64,000 bases of DNA from Brevibacterium permense (GTDB lineage Bacteria > Actinomycetota > Actinomycetes > Actinomycetales > Brevibacteriaceae), in assembly GCF_013280495.1 (NCBI RefSeq), contig NZ_JABSSX010000003.1, forward strand, positions 371,691 to 435,690, written 5' to 3'. The position numbers and the translations under genes were made by a program. Shown in pieces: positions 43,438-53,326 of this stretch. The notes under the pieces are model-generated. The model made no database searches. It was not told where the DNA came from and was given only the letters and a program-made list of their open reading frames with translations. Positions within the stretch are counted from its first letter, which is position 1, and the number at the start of each line of letters is the position of its first letter.

Positions 43438-43511
43438 TGGGCCCAGAGGGACTCGAACCCCCGACCCTCTCGGTGTAAACGAGATGCTCTAGCCAACTGA
43501 GCTATAGGCCC
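43438..43511 (-). tRNA. tRNA-Val (anticodon TAC)
   Basis: Acceptor stem GGGCCTA/TGGGCCC, D-arm AGCTCAGTTGGCTAGAGC, anticodon stem TCTCG/CGAGA with loop TTTACAC, and T-loop GTTCGAGTC. Discriminator A; CCA is not encoded in full. Confidence 0.95.
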
Positions 43512-43605
43512 CACCTGCGTCGTCGACCACTGCGACAGCGCTTGATCAGTATGCCACATCCCGAGGTGAGCGGCGAAACGGAAGCGACGGCGATGAGTGT
43601 GCCGG

Positions 43606-44103
43606 TCAAGGCAGTCTCCGGGAGGATCGGAGCAGCCGTGCCGCATTGGCAGCGAAATTCTCAGCTGCCTCTGCGGCGTCGACATCGAAGATCATGCGAT
43701 TCTGCTCAACGGCTACGGCACCGAGAGTCAGGGTGAGGATTCCGTGGGAGAGTTCGGCGCCCAGGCGATCGGCTCCCAGAGCCTGAGGGGCAACGTCTGT
43801 CGGAGCGATCGAATACCCCAGCAGTACGATCTCTGCTCCATCACGGTATTTCAGCAGCACCTCGCGCAGAGACATTGCCGCGGCGAGCGGGTCGGCAGTG
43901 GCGGGACAGAGGGCATCGACTTCGGCTTTGAGCGAACGTGAAATGAGGATGAGCAGTGACTGCTTGTCCTTGACGTGCCAGTACAGCGCAGACGGCTGAA
44001 CGTCGAGTTCGCGGGCGAGCCGGCGCATGGACAGATCGCCCAGACCGTACTGCGAAAGGATGCTCAATGCAGTGGTGGTGATGCTTTCGGCTGTCAGTGC
44101 CAA
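43606..44103 (-). CDS. TetR-family regulator
   Basis: A 165-residue TetR protein. Residues 8-50 form the HTH (ALSILSQYGLGDLSMRRLARELDVQPSALYWHV), with the typical TetR class ending YWHVKDKQSLL. The ligand domain is short and helical. No target gene adjoins it, so the ligand is unknown. Confidence 0.85.
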   Translation of the reverse strand: MALTAESITTTALSILSQYGLGDLSMRRLARELDVQPSALYWHVKDKQSLLILISRSLKAEVDALCPATADPLAAAMSLREVLLKYRDGAEIVLLGYSIAPTDVAPQALGADRLGAELSHGILTLTLGAVAVEQNRMIFDVDAAEAAENFAANAARLLRSSRRLP

Positions 44104-44185
44104 TGAGACATACCTTTCATTCTCGAACAGAGGTCCTTCCCGATTTTTCAGATCGCGTTCCCCTCGCTATAGTAGTTCCTGGTCA

Positions 44186-44262
44186 CGGGATATAGCGCAG
44201 CTTGGTAGCGCGCCTCGTTCGGGACGAGGAGGTCGTGGGTTCGAATCCCGCTATCCCGACCA
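44186..44262 (+). tRNA. tRNA-Pro (anticodon CGG)
   Basis: Acceptor stem CGGGATA/TATCCCG, D-arm with AGCGCAGCTTGGTAGCGC, anticodon stem CCTCG/CGAGG with loop TTCGGGA, T-loop GTTCGAATC. The CCA end is encoded. Confidence 0.95.
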
Positions 44263-44267
44263 AGGGA

Positions 44268-44305
44268 AAGTGCCGCAGCATCGCTCAGGAGAGGCTGCGG
44301 CACTT
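44268..44305 (+). terminator. Terminator of tRNA-Pro
   Basis: A perfect 12-bp stem AAGTGCCGCAGC with a 14-base loop starts five bases after the tRNA, followed by CTGC rather than a T-run. Confidence 0.7.
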
Positions 44306-44445
44306 CTGCATTCCCGGACCGTTGCGCCCGGCCGGAGACCACTCTGCGTCCAAACCATCAAGACGCGAGCAGACGCCCAGGACGAGAAGCAGCGCACGGC
44401 CGCACCGAAAGTGGTCCGGTGCGTTCTCGCCGTGGTGCAGGACTA

Positions 44446-44501
44446 ATCGAGTTCTGACCAGATGATCGAGTTTGAACCCGATGACTGGTCCAGAACTCGA
44501 T
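44446..44501. repeat. Inverted repeat between tRNA-Pro and uraA
   Basis: ATCGAGTTCTG pairs with CAGAACTCGAT, and ACCAG with CTGGT inside it, with one bulged base. A third ATCGAGTT lies in the centre. The rest of the 309-bp gap between the tRNA and uraA holds two terminators and nothing else I can recognise. Confidence 0.45.
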
Positions 44502-44515
44502 ACTGAAATGCACAA

Positions 44516-44561
44516 AGGCGATGGGGTGCACTGCTCGAAACGGCAGCACGCCCCATCGCCT
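44516..44561 (-). terminator. Terminator after the uracil/xanthine permease gene
   Basis: AGGCGATGGGG pairs with CCCCATCGCCT, with a short inner TGC/GCA stem, 11 bp after the stop codon. Confidence 0.75.
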
Positions 44562-44571
44562 CAACTCGTGC

Positions 44572-46038
44572 TCAGGCCGGTGAGCCCGGCTCTTGGGAGG
44601 CGCCGTCCGTCACGTCGGAAGCGAACGGGTGGGTCGCCCGGCCCGGTCGAGGAGCCTGCGGCGCATCGGTTCGGTCGGCCGCCTCGGCGAAGTTCTCTGT
44701 CACGTTGTCAGGGTCTGTACCCCGCCACCGGGCGATCGCCTTCATCACCTGATAGATGATGATCGCCGAGGCGGTGCCCAGGGCGATGCCTTCGAACTGC
44801 AGTCCGCCCGGGGTCCAGGTGAAGTTCGCGATGGCGACGATGAGCGAGACCGCGGCAGTGTTGAGATTGATCGGATTGGAGAAGTCGACCTTGTTCTCCA
44901 CCCAGATGCGCACGCCGAGCATGCCGATCATTCCGTAGAGCACGGTCGCCGCTCCGCCGAGCACTCCGGGAGGGATCGTGGCGATGATCTCGCCGAACTT
45001 CGGCAGCATGCTGAGGATGAGGGCGATGATCGCCGCACACAGGTAGGCGGCAGTGGAGAAGACGCGCGTGGCTGCCATGACGCCGATGTTCTCGGCATAG
45101 GTCGTCGTTCCCGAACCGCCGCCGGATCCGGCGAGGATGGTGGAGAATCCGTCGGCGAAGAGCGTCCGGCCTGTCAGGTGATCGAGGTCGCGGCCGGTCA
45201 TTGCGGCGACCGATTTCACATGGCCGATGTTCTCGGCGATGAGGACGAGGACGACGGGCAGGAACAGGCCGAGGTAGCCGAGATCGAACGCCGGTGCATG
45301 GAACGCGGGCAGTCCCACCCAGTCGGCTTTCGAGACGGTGGAGAAGTCGAGCTCACCCTGCAGCCATGCCTCACCATAGCCGACCAGGACGCCGATGAGG
45401 ATCGAGAGTCGGCCGAGCATCCCGCGGAAGAGCACCGTGGTCAGCAGGATCGCGACGATCGTGATCACGGCGGTCAGGGGAGCGGCCTTGACCCAATCCC
45501 AGGCGGCCGGGGCCAGATTGAGGCCGATGAGGGCCACGATGGCCCCGGTCACCACCGGTGGCATCGTCACTTCGATCCATCGGACGCCGACGAAATGAAC
45601 AACGAGCCCGACGAGCGCCAAGGTGACTCCCACCGAGATGATTCCGCCCTGGGCCAAAGCCATGGCATGAGGCTCGAGAGCCTCTCCGGACGTCGCCGAG
45701 AACCCCGTGACCGCCCCGATCGGAGCGAGCAGCCCGAACGATGAACCGAGATACGAGGGCATCATGCCCTTCGTGATGAGCAGGAACAGCAGCGTGCCGA
45801 TGGCGGTGAAGAACAGTGTCGTCGACGGCGGGAACCCGGTGAGAAGGGGTACGAGGAACGTTGCGCCGAACATTGCCACGACGTGCTGTGCGCCGATGCT
45901 GATGGTCCGCGGCCAACTCAGACGCTCTTCCGGCAGAACCCTCTCACCGGGAGCGATCGTCCGCCCGTTTCCGTGCAGCCGCCAGCCGCGGCGATTGCCT
46001 GTTCGTTTGTGGGTGTCCGTGGGTGCCGACTCCGCCAT
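44572..46038 (-). CDS. Uracil/xanthine permease, NCS2 family
   Basis: A 488-residue membrane protein with about 12-14 hydrophobic segments. The family motif near helix 10 reads GGSGTTTYAENIGVMAATRV, and QHVVAMFGATFLVPLLTGF near the start is typical of UraA/PyrP-like NCS2 carriers, which import uracil with protons. The pattern fits uracil better than xanthine, but specificity is not certain. The N-terminal 45 residues and the C-terminal 50 are hydrophilic extensions. Confidence 0.88.
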   Translation of the reverse strand: MAESAPTDTHKRTGNRRGWRLHGNGRTIAPGERVLPEERLSWPRTISIGAQHVVAMFGATFLVPLLTGFPPSTTLFFTAIGTLLFLLITKGMMPSYLGSSFGLLAPIGAVTGFSATSGEALEPHAMALAQGGIISVGVTLALVGLVVHFVGVRWIEVTMPPVVTGAIVALIGLNLAPAAWDWVKAAPLTAVITIVAILLTTVLFRGMLGRLSILIGVLVGYGEAWLQGELDFSTVSKADWVGLPAFHAPAFDLGYLGLFLPVVLVLIAENIGHVKSVAAMTGRDLDHLTGRTLFADGFSTILAGSGGGSGTTTYAENIGVMAATRVFSTAAYLCAAIIALILSMLPKFGEIIATIPPGVLGGAATVLYGMIGMLGVRIWVENKVDFSNPINLNTAAVSLIVAIANFTWTPGGLQFEGIALGTASAIIIYQVMKAIARWRGTDPDNVTENFAEAADRTDAPQAPRPGRATHPFASDVTDGASQEPGSPA

Positions 46039-46265
46039 CGTGTTCTTCGTTCCGTTCTTCCCTGTACTGGGTCGTTTGCCGGCGGCCGGGCAGCCCTCCG
46101 GCCCAGCGAAAGAATTCTATGCTCCAGCTCGTCCGCACGCCGACTCGACGACTGACGAACTGGTTTCGGCTGCATGGGATCCGAGCCTGCCCCAACGACT
46201 CGGGGCAGTGTTCTGATAGCGCACTGAGCAGCGTTCAGGAGATCTGACTGGGACCGACTCTGACC

Positions 46266-46814
46266 ATGTCCAATCGCACGGAGACGAAGGACCAATCGAT
46301 GACGACCTTGAACCTTGACCAGCACGTGAACCCGGACCGACTCGCGGAGTCCCTCTGAATCGCCCCGGGAATACGGCCACTGAATCCGACGCACTCGCGC
46401 TCCTGGCTACGTCGGATGCGGAGCTGTTCGGTCTCGTCCATGCCGGATCGCGACTCCGCCGAGAGCACTTAGGCATGACGATCAAGTTGAACTATGTCGT
46501 CAACCTCAAATCGGGACTGTGCCCGGAAAGCTGCACCTACTGCAGCTGGCCAACTCGATCTTCTTCGGCGACTACCTCACCGCCGAGGGCCTAGCCGCCG
46601 ACGACGACCTCACCATGATCCGCGACAACGGATTCACATCCTCGGCCAGGAGACCGGGGAGGGAGGGGAGGCCCGAACCGACGAATCCGCTGAAGGATGC
46701 GGTGGGGAAGCCGGCTGCTGTTCCGATTCGCAGACCACCGCCGAGGCGGCCACCCACACCGATCCCGTCATCCGCAGGCGCGGCGCAGGCACCGCTGAAG
46801 TCGCCAACGCCTGA
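46266..46814 (+). pseudogene. bioB: bioB (biotin synthase) pseudogene
   Basis: Three pieces of biotin synthase lie in order but in different frames. The first is [19 protein letters not shown], ended by a TGA. The next frame continues [18 protein letters not shown] to [20 protein letters not shown], the radical SAM cluster site. Directly after it, in another frame, is the C-terminal part [21 protein letters not shown]...MIRDNGF, and later IRRRGAGTAEVANA. An extra CT near 46353-46356 explains the first shift; a deletion of roughly 230 codons joins the other parts. It cannot encode an active enzyme. Confidence 0.88.
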
Positions 46815-46828
46815 GCGGCCGCATGCCC

Positions 46829-48370
46829 TCAGGCTTGGCGCAGGCTCCGCTTGAGGATCTTCCCGGCCGAGTTCTTCGGCAGTTCGGCAACGAACTCCAC
46901 CCGCTTGGGCACCTTGAATCCGGCCAAACGGGACTTGACATGACCGATGACCTCTTCGGCCGACAACGGCGGCTGGCCGTCCTTGAGGACGACGAAGGCG
47001 GCGACCGCCTCGATCCACTTCTCATCGGCAATCCCGACCACTGCCACCTCGGCGACCTGGGGCAGTTCGAAGACGGCGTCCTCGACTTGGCGGCTGGCGA
47101 CCAGCACGCCGCCCGTGTTGATCACGTCCTTGACCCGGTCGACGACCTCGACGAAGCCTTCCTCGTCGACCTTGACGAGGTCCCCGGAGTGGAACCAGCC
47201 ATTGTCGAACGCCTCGACGGTGGCCTCGGGCCGGTTCCAATACCCTTCGCACAGCTGCGGCGACCGGTAGAGGATCTCGCCCTCCTCGCCTGGGCCGACG
47301 TCGTCACCGCCGGTGTCGACGACGCGGGTCTCGACGAACATGACCGGGCGACCGGCTGAACCCGGATGATCGTCATGTTCTTCGGGACGCAGCACAGTGC
47401 ACAACGGCCCGAGCTCCGACTGGCCGAAGCAGTTGTAGAAGCCCAGCTGCGGAAGCCGCTGGCGCAGGCGCTCGAGGATCGGCCCGGGCATGATCGAAGC
47501 ACCGTAGTAGGCCTTGTGGAGGCTGTCGAGGTTGCGGGTCTCGAGGTCGGGGCTGTTCGCCAGTGCCACCCAGACGGTGGGGGCGGCGAAGAACGAATTG
47601 ATCTCCCGTTCCTCGAAGATGGCGAGCAGCTGCTCGGGCACGGGAGCGGGGACGATGATGTTGTGCGCGCCGATCGACAGAAGCGGCAGCAGGAAGACGT
47701 GCATCTGCGCTGAGTGATAGAGCGGCAGGGCGTGGACGGTGCGATCTGTCGCAGCGAAGTCGAGGGACATGAGGGACGACAGGTACTCGTGGAGAAGGGC
47801 GCGATGGGTCATCACCGCACCTTTCGGCGCCGAGGTGGTGCCGGAGGTGTAGAGCAGCTGAGCCACGTCCGTGTCGTCGACGGAGAATTCTGCGTTGCCT
47901 GCAGGGGCGATCTCCTCTGCGGTGGCGACCGGAACGAGATCGGCGAAGTCGATCACCTGCGCCTCGGCTCCGGTCGGGGTTGAGGTGACGGCGGACTTGA
48001 GGTCGGAATCGGAGAAGACGATCTCGGCACCGGAGTTGCTGAGGATGTAGTCGAGTTCGTCGTTCTTCAGCTGATAGTTGACCGGCACGTGGATGAATCC
48101 GGCGCGTGCGCAGCCGAGATAGAGGAGGACGAAGAGGTCGGAGTTCTTCCCATAGGCGGCGACACGGTCGCCCTTCGTCACGCCGAGACGGACGAGTTCG
48201 CGGGCCACCGCGGTCACGGCAGAGTCAAGTTCTGCATAGGTCCAAGTTCGGTCCCCGAATTCGAGGGCTGTGTCGGTGGGGAAACGGCCGGCGCTGCGGC
48301 GGATGAGATCCGAGACCGTGGACGAGTTTCTGATGACGGGTGATTCGGAGGAGATGCGTGTAGATGTCAT
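46829..48370 (-). CDS. Acyl-CoA synthetase (AMP-binding)
   Basis: A 513-residue ANL-superfamily enzyme. The P-loop-like motif is LLYTSGTTSAPKGAVMTH, A5 is YNCFGQSE, the hinge has DRVKDVINTGGVLV, and the C-terminal lysine sits in NSAGKILK. It differs from the enzyme at 6807 in most segments. A medium- or short-chain substrate is possible; the sequence does not decide. It is convergent with the bioB remnant, 14 bp away. Confidence 0.88.
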   Translation of the reverse strand: MTSTRISSESPVIRNSSTVSDLIRRSAGRFPTDTALEFGDRTWTYAELDSAVTAVARELVRLGVTKGDRVAAYGKNSDLFVLLYLGCARAGFIHVPVNYQLKNDELDYILSNSGAEIVFSDSDLKSAVTSTPTGAEAQVIDFADLVPVATAEEIAPAGNAEFSVDDTDVAQLLYTSGTTSAPKGAVMTHRALLHEYLSSLMSLDFAATDRTVHALPLYHSAQMHVFLLPLLSIGAHNIIVPAPVPEQLLAIFEEREINSFFAAPTVWVALANSPDLETRNLDSLHKAYYGASIMPGPILERLRQRLPQLGFYNCFGQSELGPLCTVLRPEEHDDHPGSAGRPVMFVETRVVDTGGDDVGPGEEGEILYRSPQLCEGYWNRPEATVEAFDNGWFHSGDLVKVDEEGFVEVVDRVKDVINTGGVLVASRQVEDAVFELPQVAEVAVVGIADEKWIEAVAAFVVLKDGQPPLSAEEVIGHVKSRLAGFKVPKRVEFVAELPKNSAGKILKRSLRQA

Positions 48371-48487
48371 GATCCAAATATATGAGTCAGATCACGTTCT
48401 CCGAAAATCGTCCGTCGATCTCTGGACAGGGTCCTCGGTCCCGCGGCGCTGGCGATGTGCCCGGACCCGATGTAATAGTGTGGGGGC

Positions 48488-49342
48488 ATGAGACATCCGA
48501 AGGTGAGTGACTGCGTAGAAGTGTTCGACTCACTGTGGCCACCGGCCCTGGCCGAGTCCTGGGATTCCGTGGGCCTGGCCGTCGGCGACCCCGACGCCGA
48601 GGTCAGGTCGATCCTCTTGGCTCTCGACCCGATGGACGCCGTGATCGCCGAGGCCGTCGTTCTCGGTGCGGATCTGGTGTTCAACCATCATCCGCTCATG
48701 CTCAAACCCGTGAAGTCGGTGAACGCCGCAACTTTGAAGGGCGGAGCCGTGCACACGCTCATCAGCAACGATATTGCACTGTTCAACGCGCATACGAACG
48801 CTGACTCGGCCCGCGGCGGAGTCTCCGATGTGCTCATCTCACTCATGGGCATCGAGGGCGCGCAGCCACTGTCCCCGCATGACGAGGCTGATGATTCGGG
48901 ACGCGGCTCGCTGCCGACCGGAATCGGTCGCGTCGGCGACCTCGACCGGCCCACACCGGTCCGGGACCTTGCCAGGCGACTGGCTGCGCAGCTGCCTGGC
49001 ACCACGACCGGTGTGCGCATCGCCGGCGACCCCGCTGCGTCAGCGACCCGTGTCGCGGTCTGCGGCGGCGCCGGCGACTCGCTGTTCGACGAGGTCCGGG
49101 CCAGCGGCGCCGACGTCTACGTGACCGCCGACCTCCGCCATCACCCGGCCACCGAGGCGCTTGATGCGGCGAATCGTCGAGAGAGCGGACTCTCGCTCAT
49201 CGACGTCTCCCACTGGGCGTCTGAGACAGTCTGGCTGAGTGCGGCGGCCGAGGCACTCGAGACCGAATTCGCGCGGCGCGGGTTCACTGTCTCGCTGCAG
49301 CACTCGGCAGTCAACACCGACCCCTGGGTCGAACGGTACTGA
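48488..49342 (+). CDS. Nif3-like dinuclear metal center protein
   Basis: A 284-residue protein of the Nif3/YbgI family, earlier annotated as GTP cyclohydrolase type 2. Metal ligands are in FNHHPLML and the C-terminal DVSHWASE; FNAHTNADSARGGVSD is also typical. Family members form hexameric toroids. In mycobacteria the same pair with a zinc-ribbon gene is found. Exact role unknown. Confidence 0.9.
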   Translation: MRHPKVSDCVEVFDSLWPPALAESWDSVGLAVGDPDAEVRSILLALDPMDAVIAEAVVLGADLVFNHHPLMLKPVKSVNAATLKGGAVHTLISNDIALFNAHTNADSARGGVSDVLISLMGIEGAQPLSPHDEADDSGRGSLPTGIGRVGDLDRPTPVRDLARRLAAQLPGTTTGVRIAGDPAASATRVAVCGGAGDSLFDEVRASGADVYVTADLRHHPATEALDAANRRESGLSLIDVSHWASETVWLSAAAEALETEFARRGFTVSLQHSAVNTDPWVERY

Positions 49343-49356
49343 CAAGGAGACCGACG

Positions 49357-50085
49357 ATGCTCATCACCGACAGCCAGAGAACTGCGCTGCAGACCCTCAT
49401 CGAACTCACCGCCCACGGGCGCGCCCTCCAGTTCGAACATGACAACCCGAAGAGAGCAGAGGAGCTGCAGGACCTCATCTCCCGCCACAAGGAGCTCGGA
49501 GAGAAGCGGACCGAGGCCGCCGCTGTCGTCGACGGCCATCAGGACGCCATCACCGAAGCCACCGGACTCATCGAAGCACAGCGATCGAAGATCGAGAAGA
49601 AGACCGCCGAGCTCAACGACGGAACCGGTCTGACCAGCAAGGATATGGTGAATCTGCAAGAAGAGATCGCCGGTCACGAAGCTCGGGTCGCCGAACTCGA
49701 AGAATCGCAGCTGGAGGAGATGGAGAAGCTCGAAGCCGCTGAAGACGAACTCGCGGCGGTCGATGACCGAATCGCCGAAGTCACGGCCTCCGGCAAAGAG
49801 GTGCAGACCGCGGTGAAGGACAGGAAGACCGAGCTGCGGGAACTCATCACCGAGAACGAGGCCGCGGCGTCGGGCTCGAGGAGCGAGCTGCCGCAGCAGC
49901 TGCTCACGACATTCGATGCCAATGTCCGGCAGGGCGGTCCCGGTGCCGCCCTGCTCAACGGTCCGAACTGTCAGGCGTGCGGACAGGAGATCGGCGGTGC
50001 GGTCTGGCACGGAATGCTCGGCGCCGATGTCAACGAAACCTATGAATGCGAAGAATGCGAGGCGGTGCTGCTGCGTCGCAGCTGA
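49357..50085 (+). CDS. Coiled-coil zinc-ribbon protein (CT398-like)
   Basis: A 242-residue protein. Residues about 15-175 form a long coiled coil rich in Glu, Lys, Ala and Leu. The C-terminal part carries four cysteines in CQACGQEIGG and YECEECEA, forming a zinc ribbon. The family often follows nif3 and may be a nucleic acid- or chaperone-related adaptor. AAGGAG lies before the ATG; the gap after nif3 is 14 bp. Confidence 0.87.
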   Translation: MLITDSQRTALQTLIELTAHGRALQFEHDNPKRAEELQDLISRHKELGEKRTEAAAVVDGHQDAITEATGLIEAQRSKIEKKTAELNDGTGLTSKDMVNLQEEIAGHEARVAELEESQLEEMEKLEAAEDELAAVDDRIAEVTASGKEVQTAVKDRKTELRELITENEAAASGSRSELPQQLLTTFDANVRQGGPGAALLNGPNCQACGQEIGGAVWHGMLGADVNETYECEECEAVLLRRS

Positions 50086-50142
50086 TCCTGTCTCGACTGA
50101 TCTCGTCAACCTTGGCGGACGGGTTCGTTGTTGACGCGTGTC

Positions 50143-50922
50143 TCAGTCGCGGAGGACGATCATGAGGTTCGCCGGCTTCGAGCTCGTCGAGGCTGTGAAT
50201 TCAACCTCATAGAACTCCTCGGCCCGGGACACAAGGTCTTCAGCAGTCTCCGGCAGGGCCCGATCATCGGAGAGCAGCCGACCGGCGAACTCGCCTCGGT
50301 AGAACTTCGCCCAGTGGGAGACGACGCGACGTTTCCCGCCGCTGACGGACACGGCACCCATGGTGACGACCTGATCGGTGGGACCCGGCCACACGGACCG
50401 GTAATCGCTCGAGCGGCAGTCGAGGGCCACCTCGGCGGGGTCGAGGGAGCAGGATTTCGCCAGAACCGGCTTCCAATAGGATGTCAGCTTTCCCAAGGTC
50501 TCCAGATCGGTCTTCATCGCCAGTCGGTAAGCGGGGATCTCATCGAGTCCGTGCACCCGGCCGAACAGGGCCGAGAATACGTGAACGTCGTGGAGGCGGT
50601 CCCGCAGCTGATCGTCATCGTTCGACTGCGCCACCAGCTCGCTGGCGCCCATAGCCTCATAGAGCACACCGGAATAGGTGAGCAGCGCGGGGGCACAGTG
50701 GATCTCATCGAGGACGGTATTCCGTTCGACGTCAGCGGTGAGTGACGCGCCGACGCCGAGCTTCTCGAGGGCATCTCGGCGCTTCGAGACCTTCTTCAGG
50801 GCAGCGAGCACACGCTTGCGCTTCGTAGTGAGCTCCGGAGCCGAGAGACCATCGAGATCGAGCGTGGGACCGGTCGGCGACGGAGTCTTGCCCTCGGAGG
50901 GCGGCAGCAGGATCTTCACCAC
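50143..50922 (-). CDS. yaaA: YaaA family protein (peroxide stress, DUF328)
   Basis: A 259-residue protein with the family N-terminus KILLPPSEGKT and the C-terminal half typical of YaaA (LSSxxGLLxP-like region here as YSGVLYEAMGA, and FSALFGRVHGLDEIPAYRLAM). E. coli YaaA lowers free iron and limits damage by hydrogen peroxide. The start is GTG. Confidence 0.88.
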   Translation of the reverse strand: MVKILLPPSEGKTPSPTGPTLDLDGLSAPELTTKRKRVLAALKKVSKRRDALEKLGVGASLTADVERNTVLDEIHCAPALLTYSGVLYEAMGASELVAQSNDDDQLRDRLHDVHVFSALFGRVHGLDEIPAYRLAMKTDLETLGKLTSYWKPVLAKSCSLDPAEVALDCRSSDYRSVWPGPTDQVVTMGAVSVSGGKRRVVSHWAKFYRGEFAGRLLSDDRALPETAEDLVSRAEEFYEVEFTASTSSKPANLMIVLRD

Positions 50923-51056
50923 CCCATCGTATGATCACGCAGTGACGGGGCTGGGACCGGGTGGGGATGAGGTTGATCACGTTCGGTCTCCGGCCTCCGC
51001 TGCGTGCGGGGGCTGTGTGCGTGGGGGAGTCGCGAAGCGACTACACTGGGATGCCT

Positions 51057-51429
51057 GAGGACAGGTCACCAGACGGTCGCGGCTCTCTTCGTGAGAGCTG
51101 AGGAACGTCCGGGCTCCACAGAGCAGGGATGGTGGGTAACACCCACCCGGGGCGACCCGCGGGCCAGTGCAACAGAAAGCAGACCGCCCAGTTCCGACTG
51201 GGTAAGGGTGAAACGGTGGTGTAAGAGACCACCAGGGCGGCGGGTGACCGTCGCTGCTGGGTAAACCCCATCCGGAGCAAGATCAGACAGACGACGTTCG
51301 AGGCTGCTCGCCGAGTCGTCGGGTGGATTGCTTGAGGCCGGTGGCAACATCGGTCCCAGATAGATGACCGTCAGGCGAGAAGGGCAACCGACTCGTCGAC
51401 AGAACCCGGCTTATCGGTGGCCTGTCCTC
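51057..51429 (+). ncRNA. rnpB: RNase P RNA (type A)
   Basis: The catalytic RNA of tRNA 5' processing. Conserved core pieces are GAGGAACGTCCGGGCTCCAC near the 5' end, ACAGAAAGCAGACCGCC and GGTAAGGGTGAAACGGTG in the middle, and AGAACCCGGCTTATC near the 3' end. The ends pair (GAGGACAGG at the 5' end with CCTGTCCTC at the 3' end) and define the limits to within a few bases. It is convergent with ppgK. Confidence 0.93.
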
Positions 51430-51457
51430 ACCTTCGTCCTCCGTCGCGACGCGTCTT

Positions 51458-52291
51458 TCAGGACGGACTGCGACGAACCTTCGCCTTACCGCCGTTGACC
51501 GCGATCATCGCAGCTCCCACGATTCCGGCGTTGTTGTAGAGTTTCGCGGGCTTGAGTTTCGCCCGTGTCTCGATGAGCGGCAGGAACTGGTCATGGGACT
51601 TCGAGACTCCGCCGCCGACGATGATGACGTCGGGTGCGACCAGCAGTTCGATCTGCGAATAGTACTGCTGCAGACGAGCCGCCCACTCCGGATAGGTCAA
51701 TCCCAGCCGAGTCCTGACCGATTCCGCGGCCTGCGTCTCGGCATCGGCGCCGTTCATCTCGATATGGCCGAGTTCGGTGTAGGGAACCATCCGGCCGTGA
51801 GTGAACAGGGCGGTTCCGATTCCGGTGCCCAGCGTCGTCAGCAGCACCGTCTTCTTCCGGTGCTTGCGTCCGGCCCCGAACGTCATCTCGGCCAGTCCGG
51901 CGGCATCGGCATCGTTGAGGAAGTACACGGTGCGGCCCGTGCTCTCGCCGATGATGTCGGCGATGGGCGAACCGATCCAACTCTGGTCGAGGTTCGCCGT
52001 GTATTCGACGAGTCCTTCGCGGATGACACCGGGGAATCCGCAGCCGACTGGAAGGGAGTCGATAGCGGCACGGTCGGCGACGAGTTCGAGTTCGACGGCA
52101 CGTTCGCTCAGCGCATCCAACACCGTGGCGATCGTCGCAGCCACGGCCTCCGGGGTGCTCGGCTTCGGGGTGAGCTCGCGCAGCCGCTTGAACGGCAGCT
52201 TGCCCGTCACCGTGTCGACGAGTGCCACTTTGATCCCGGTGCCGCCGATGTCGATTCCGATCGCAAAGCGTGGTGAGGTCTCCGCGCTCAT
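51458..52291 (-). CDS. ppgK: Polyphosphate glucokinase (ROK family)
   Basis: A 277-residue kinase that phosphorylates glucose with polyphosphate or ATP. The phosphate-binding DIGGTGIKVA, the catalytic aspartate in NDADAAGLAEMTFGAG and the GTGIGTAL loop are clear. Polyphosphate use is inferred from similarity to actinobacterial enzymes. It follows map by one base, so the two are co-transcribed. The ATG at MSAETSPRF was chosen over an upstream one in map. Confidence 0.9.
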   Translation of the reverse strand: MSAETSPRFAIGIDIGGTGIKVALVDTVTGKLPFKRLRELTPKPSTPEAVAATIATVLDALSERAVELELVADRAAIDSLPVGCGFPGVIREGLVEYTANLDQSWIGSPIADIIGESTGRTVYFLNDADAAGLAEMTFGAGRKHRKKTVLLTTLGTGIGTALFTHGRMVPYTELGHIEMNGADAETQAAESVRTRLGLTYPEWAARLQQYYSQIELLVAPDVIIVGGGVSKSHDQFLPLIETRAKLKPAKLYNNAGIVGAAMIAVNGGKAKVRRSPS

Positions 52292-52292
52292 C

Positions 52293-53201
52293 TCAGCTCT
52301 CCTCATGTGCGGGTCCGGCGGCAATCGCGGTATCGACATCGGGCAGAGTCAGGATATCGGCGCCGGACTCAGTTACCACCAGAGTGTGCTCGAACTGAGC
52401 GGAGCGCTTGCGGTCCTTCGTCACCACGGTCCAGGAATCATCCCAGACGTCCCAGTCGATCGTACCGAGGTTGAGCATCGGTTCGATCGTGAAGATCATT
52501 CCCGGTTCCATCGTCTCCGCGTGGGCGGGAGCCGCGTCATAGTGCGGGATGATGAGCCCAGAGTGGAATTCGCGTCCGACTCCGTGCCCGCTGTAGTCGC
52601 GCACGACTCCGTAGTCGAAGCGCTTCGCGTACTTCTCGATGACTCGTCCGATGACGTTGATCTGACGGCCCGGTTTGACCGCCTTGATTCCTCGCATCAT
52701 CGATTCGTAAGTGCGTTCGATGAGGAGACGTGACTCCTCATCGGCGTCACCGGCGGTGAATGTGTAGTTCGTGTCTCCGTGCATGCCCTGGTAGTAGGCG
52801 GTGATATCGACATTGACGATGTCGCCGTCTTCGATGACAGTTGAGTCGGGGATGCCGTGGCAGATCACCTCGTTGACGGAGGTGCACACGGATTTCGGGA
52901 ACCCGCGATAGCTCAGCGTCGACGGGTACGCTCCGTGATCGCACATGAACTCGTGCGCCACCCTGTCGATGTCGTCGGTCGTGACGCCGGGGGCGATCAT
53001 CTCGCCGACGGCGGCCAGGGCATTGGCTGCGATCCGACCGGCCGCCCGGACCACCTCGACTTCCTCGGGGCTGTAGAAATTGTTTCCCCGGCCTTCATCG
53101 GCGTCGGCACGACCGACGTACTCCGGGCGGGGGATGTCCTTCGGCACACCGCGTTCGGGCGAAATGGTGCCGGGCGTGAGCAGGCGAGTGTGAACAGTCA
53201 T
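52293..53201 (-). CDS. map: Methionine aminopeptidase, type I
   Basis: A 302-residue enzyme that removes the initiating methionine. The metal ligands are present in order: [19 protein letters not shown] (two Asp), [12 protein letters not shown] (His), FTIEPML (Glu) and [11 protein letters not shown] (Glu). An N-terminal extension of about 40 residues precedes the catalytic core, as in mycobacterial MapB-like enzymes. It lies just upstream of ppgK. Confidence 0.93.
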   Translation of the reverse strand: MTVHTRLLTPGTISPERGVPKDIPRPEYVGRADADEGRGNNFYSPEEVEVVRAAGRIAANALAAVGEMIAPGVTTDDIDRVAHEFMCDHGAYPSTLSYRGFPKSVCTSVNEVICHGIPDSTVIEDGDIVNVDITAYYQGMHGDTNYTFTAGDADEESRLLIERTYESMMRGIKAVKPGRQINVIGRVIEKYAKRFDYGVVRDYSGHGVGREFHSGLIIPHYDAAPAHAETMEPGMIFTIEPMLNLGTIDWDVWDDSWTVVTKDRKRSAQFEHTLVVTESGADILTLPDVDTAIAAGPAHEES

Positions 53202-53326
53202 GATGGTGTCGATCCTATGCTGGAAACGCGGCTTTGTCCCGCTGCCCGGTCGCCTGTCGATGCCGCGGTGCAGGACCTGTGGAGTCTAGAATCGGAAGCA
53301 GCCGTGCCAAGGAAGCGGGAGGCAGA

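Noticed and set aside
46494..46854. Small plus-strand proteins of 106 and 111 codons after the uracil permease gene
   Set aside because: Their text contains pieces of biotin synthase in different frames, so they are parts of the bioB remnant.
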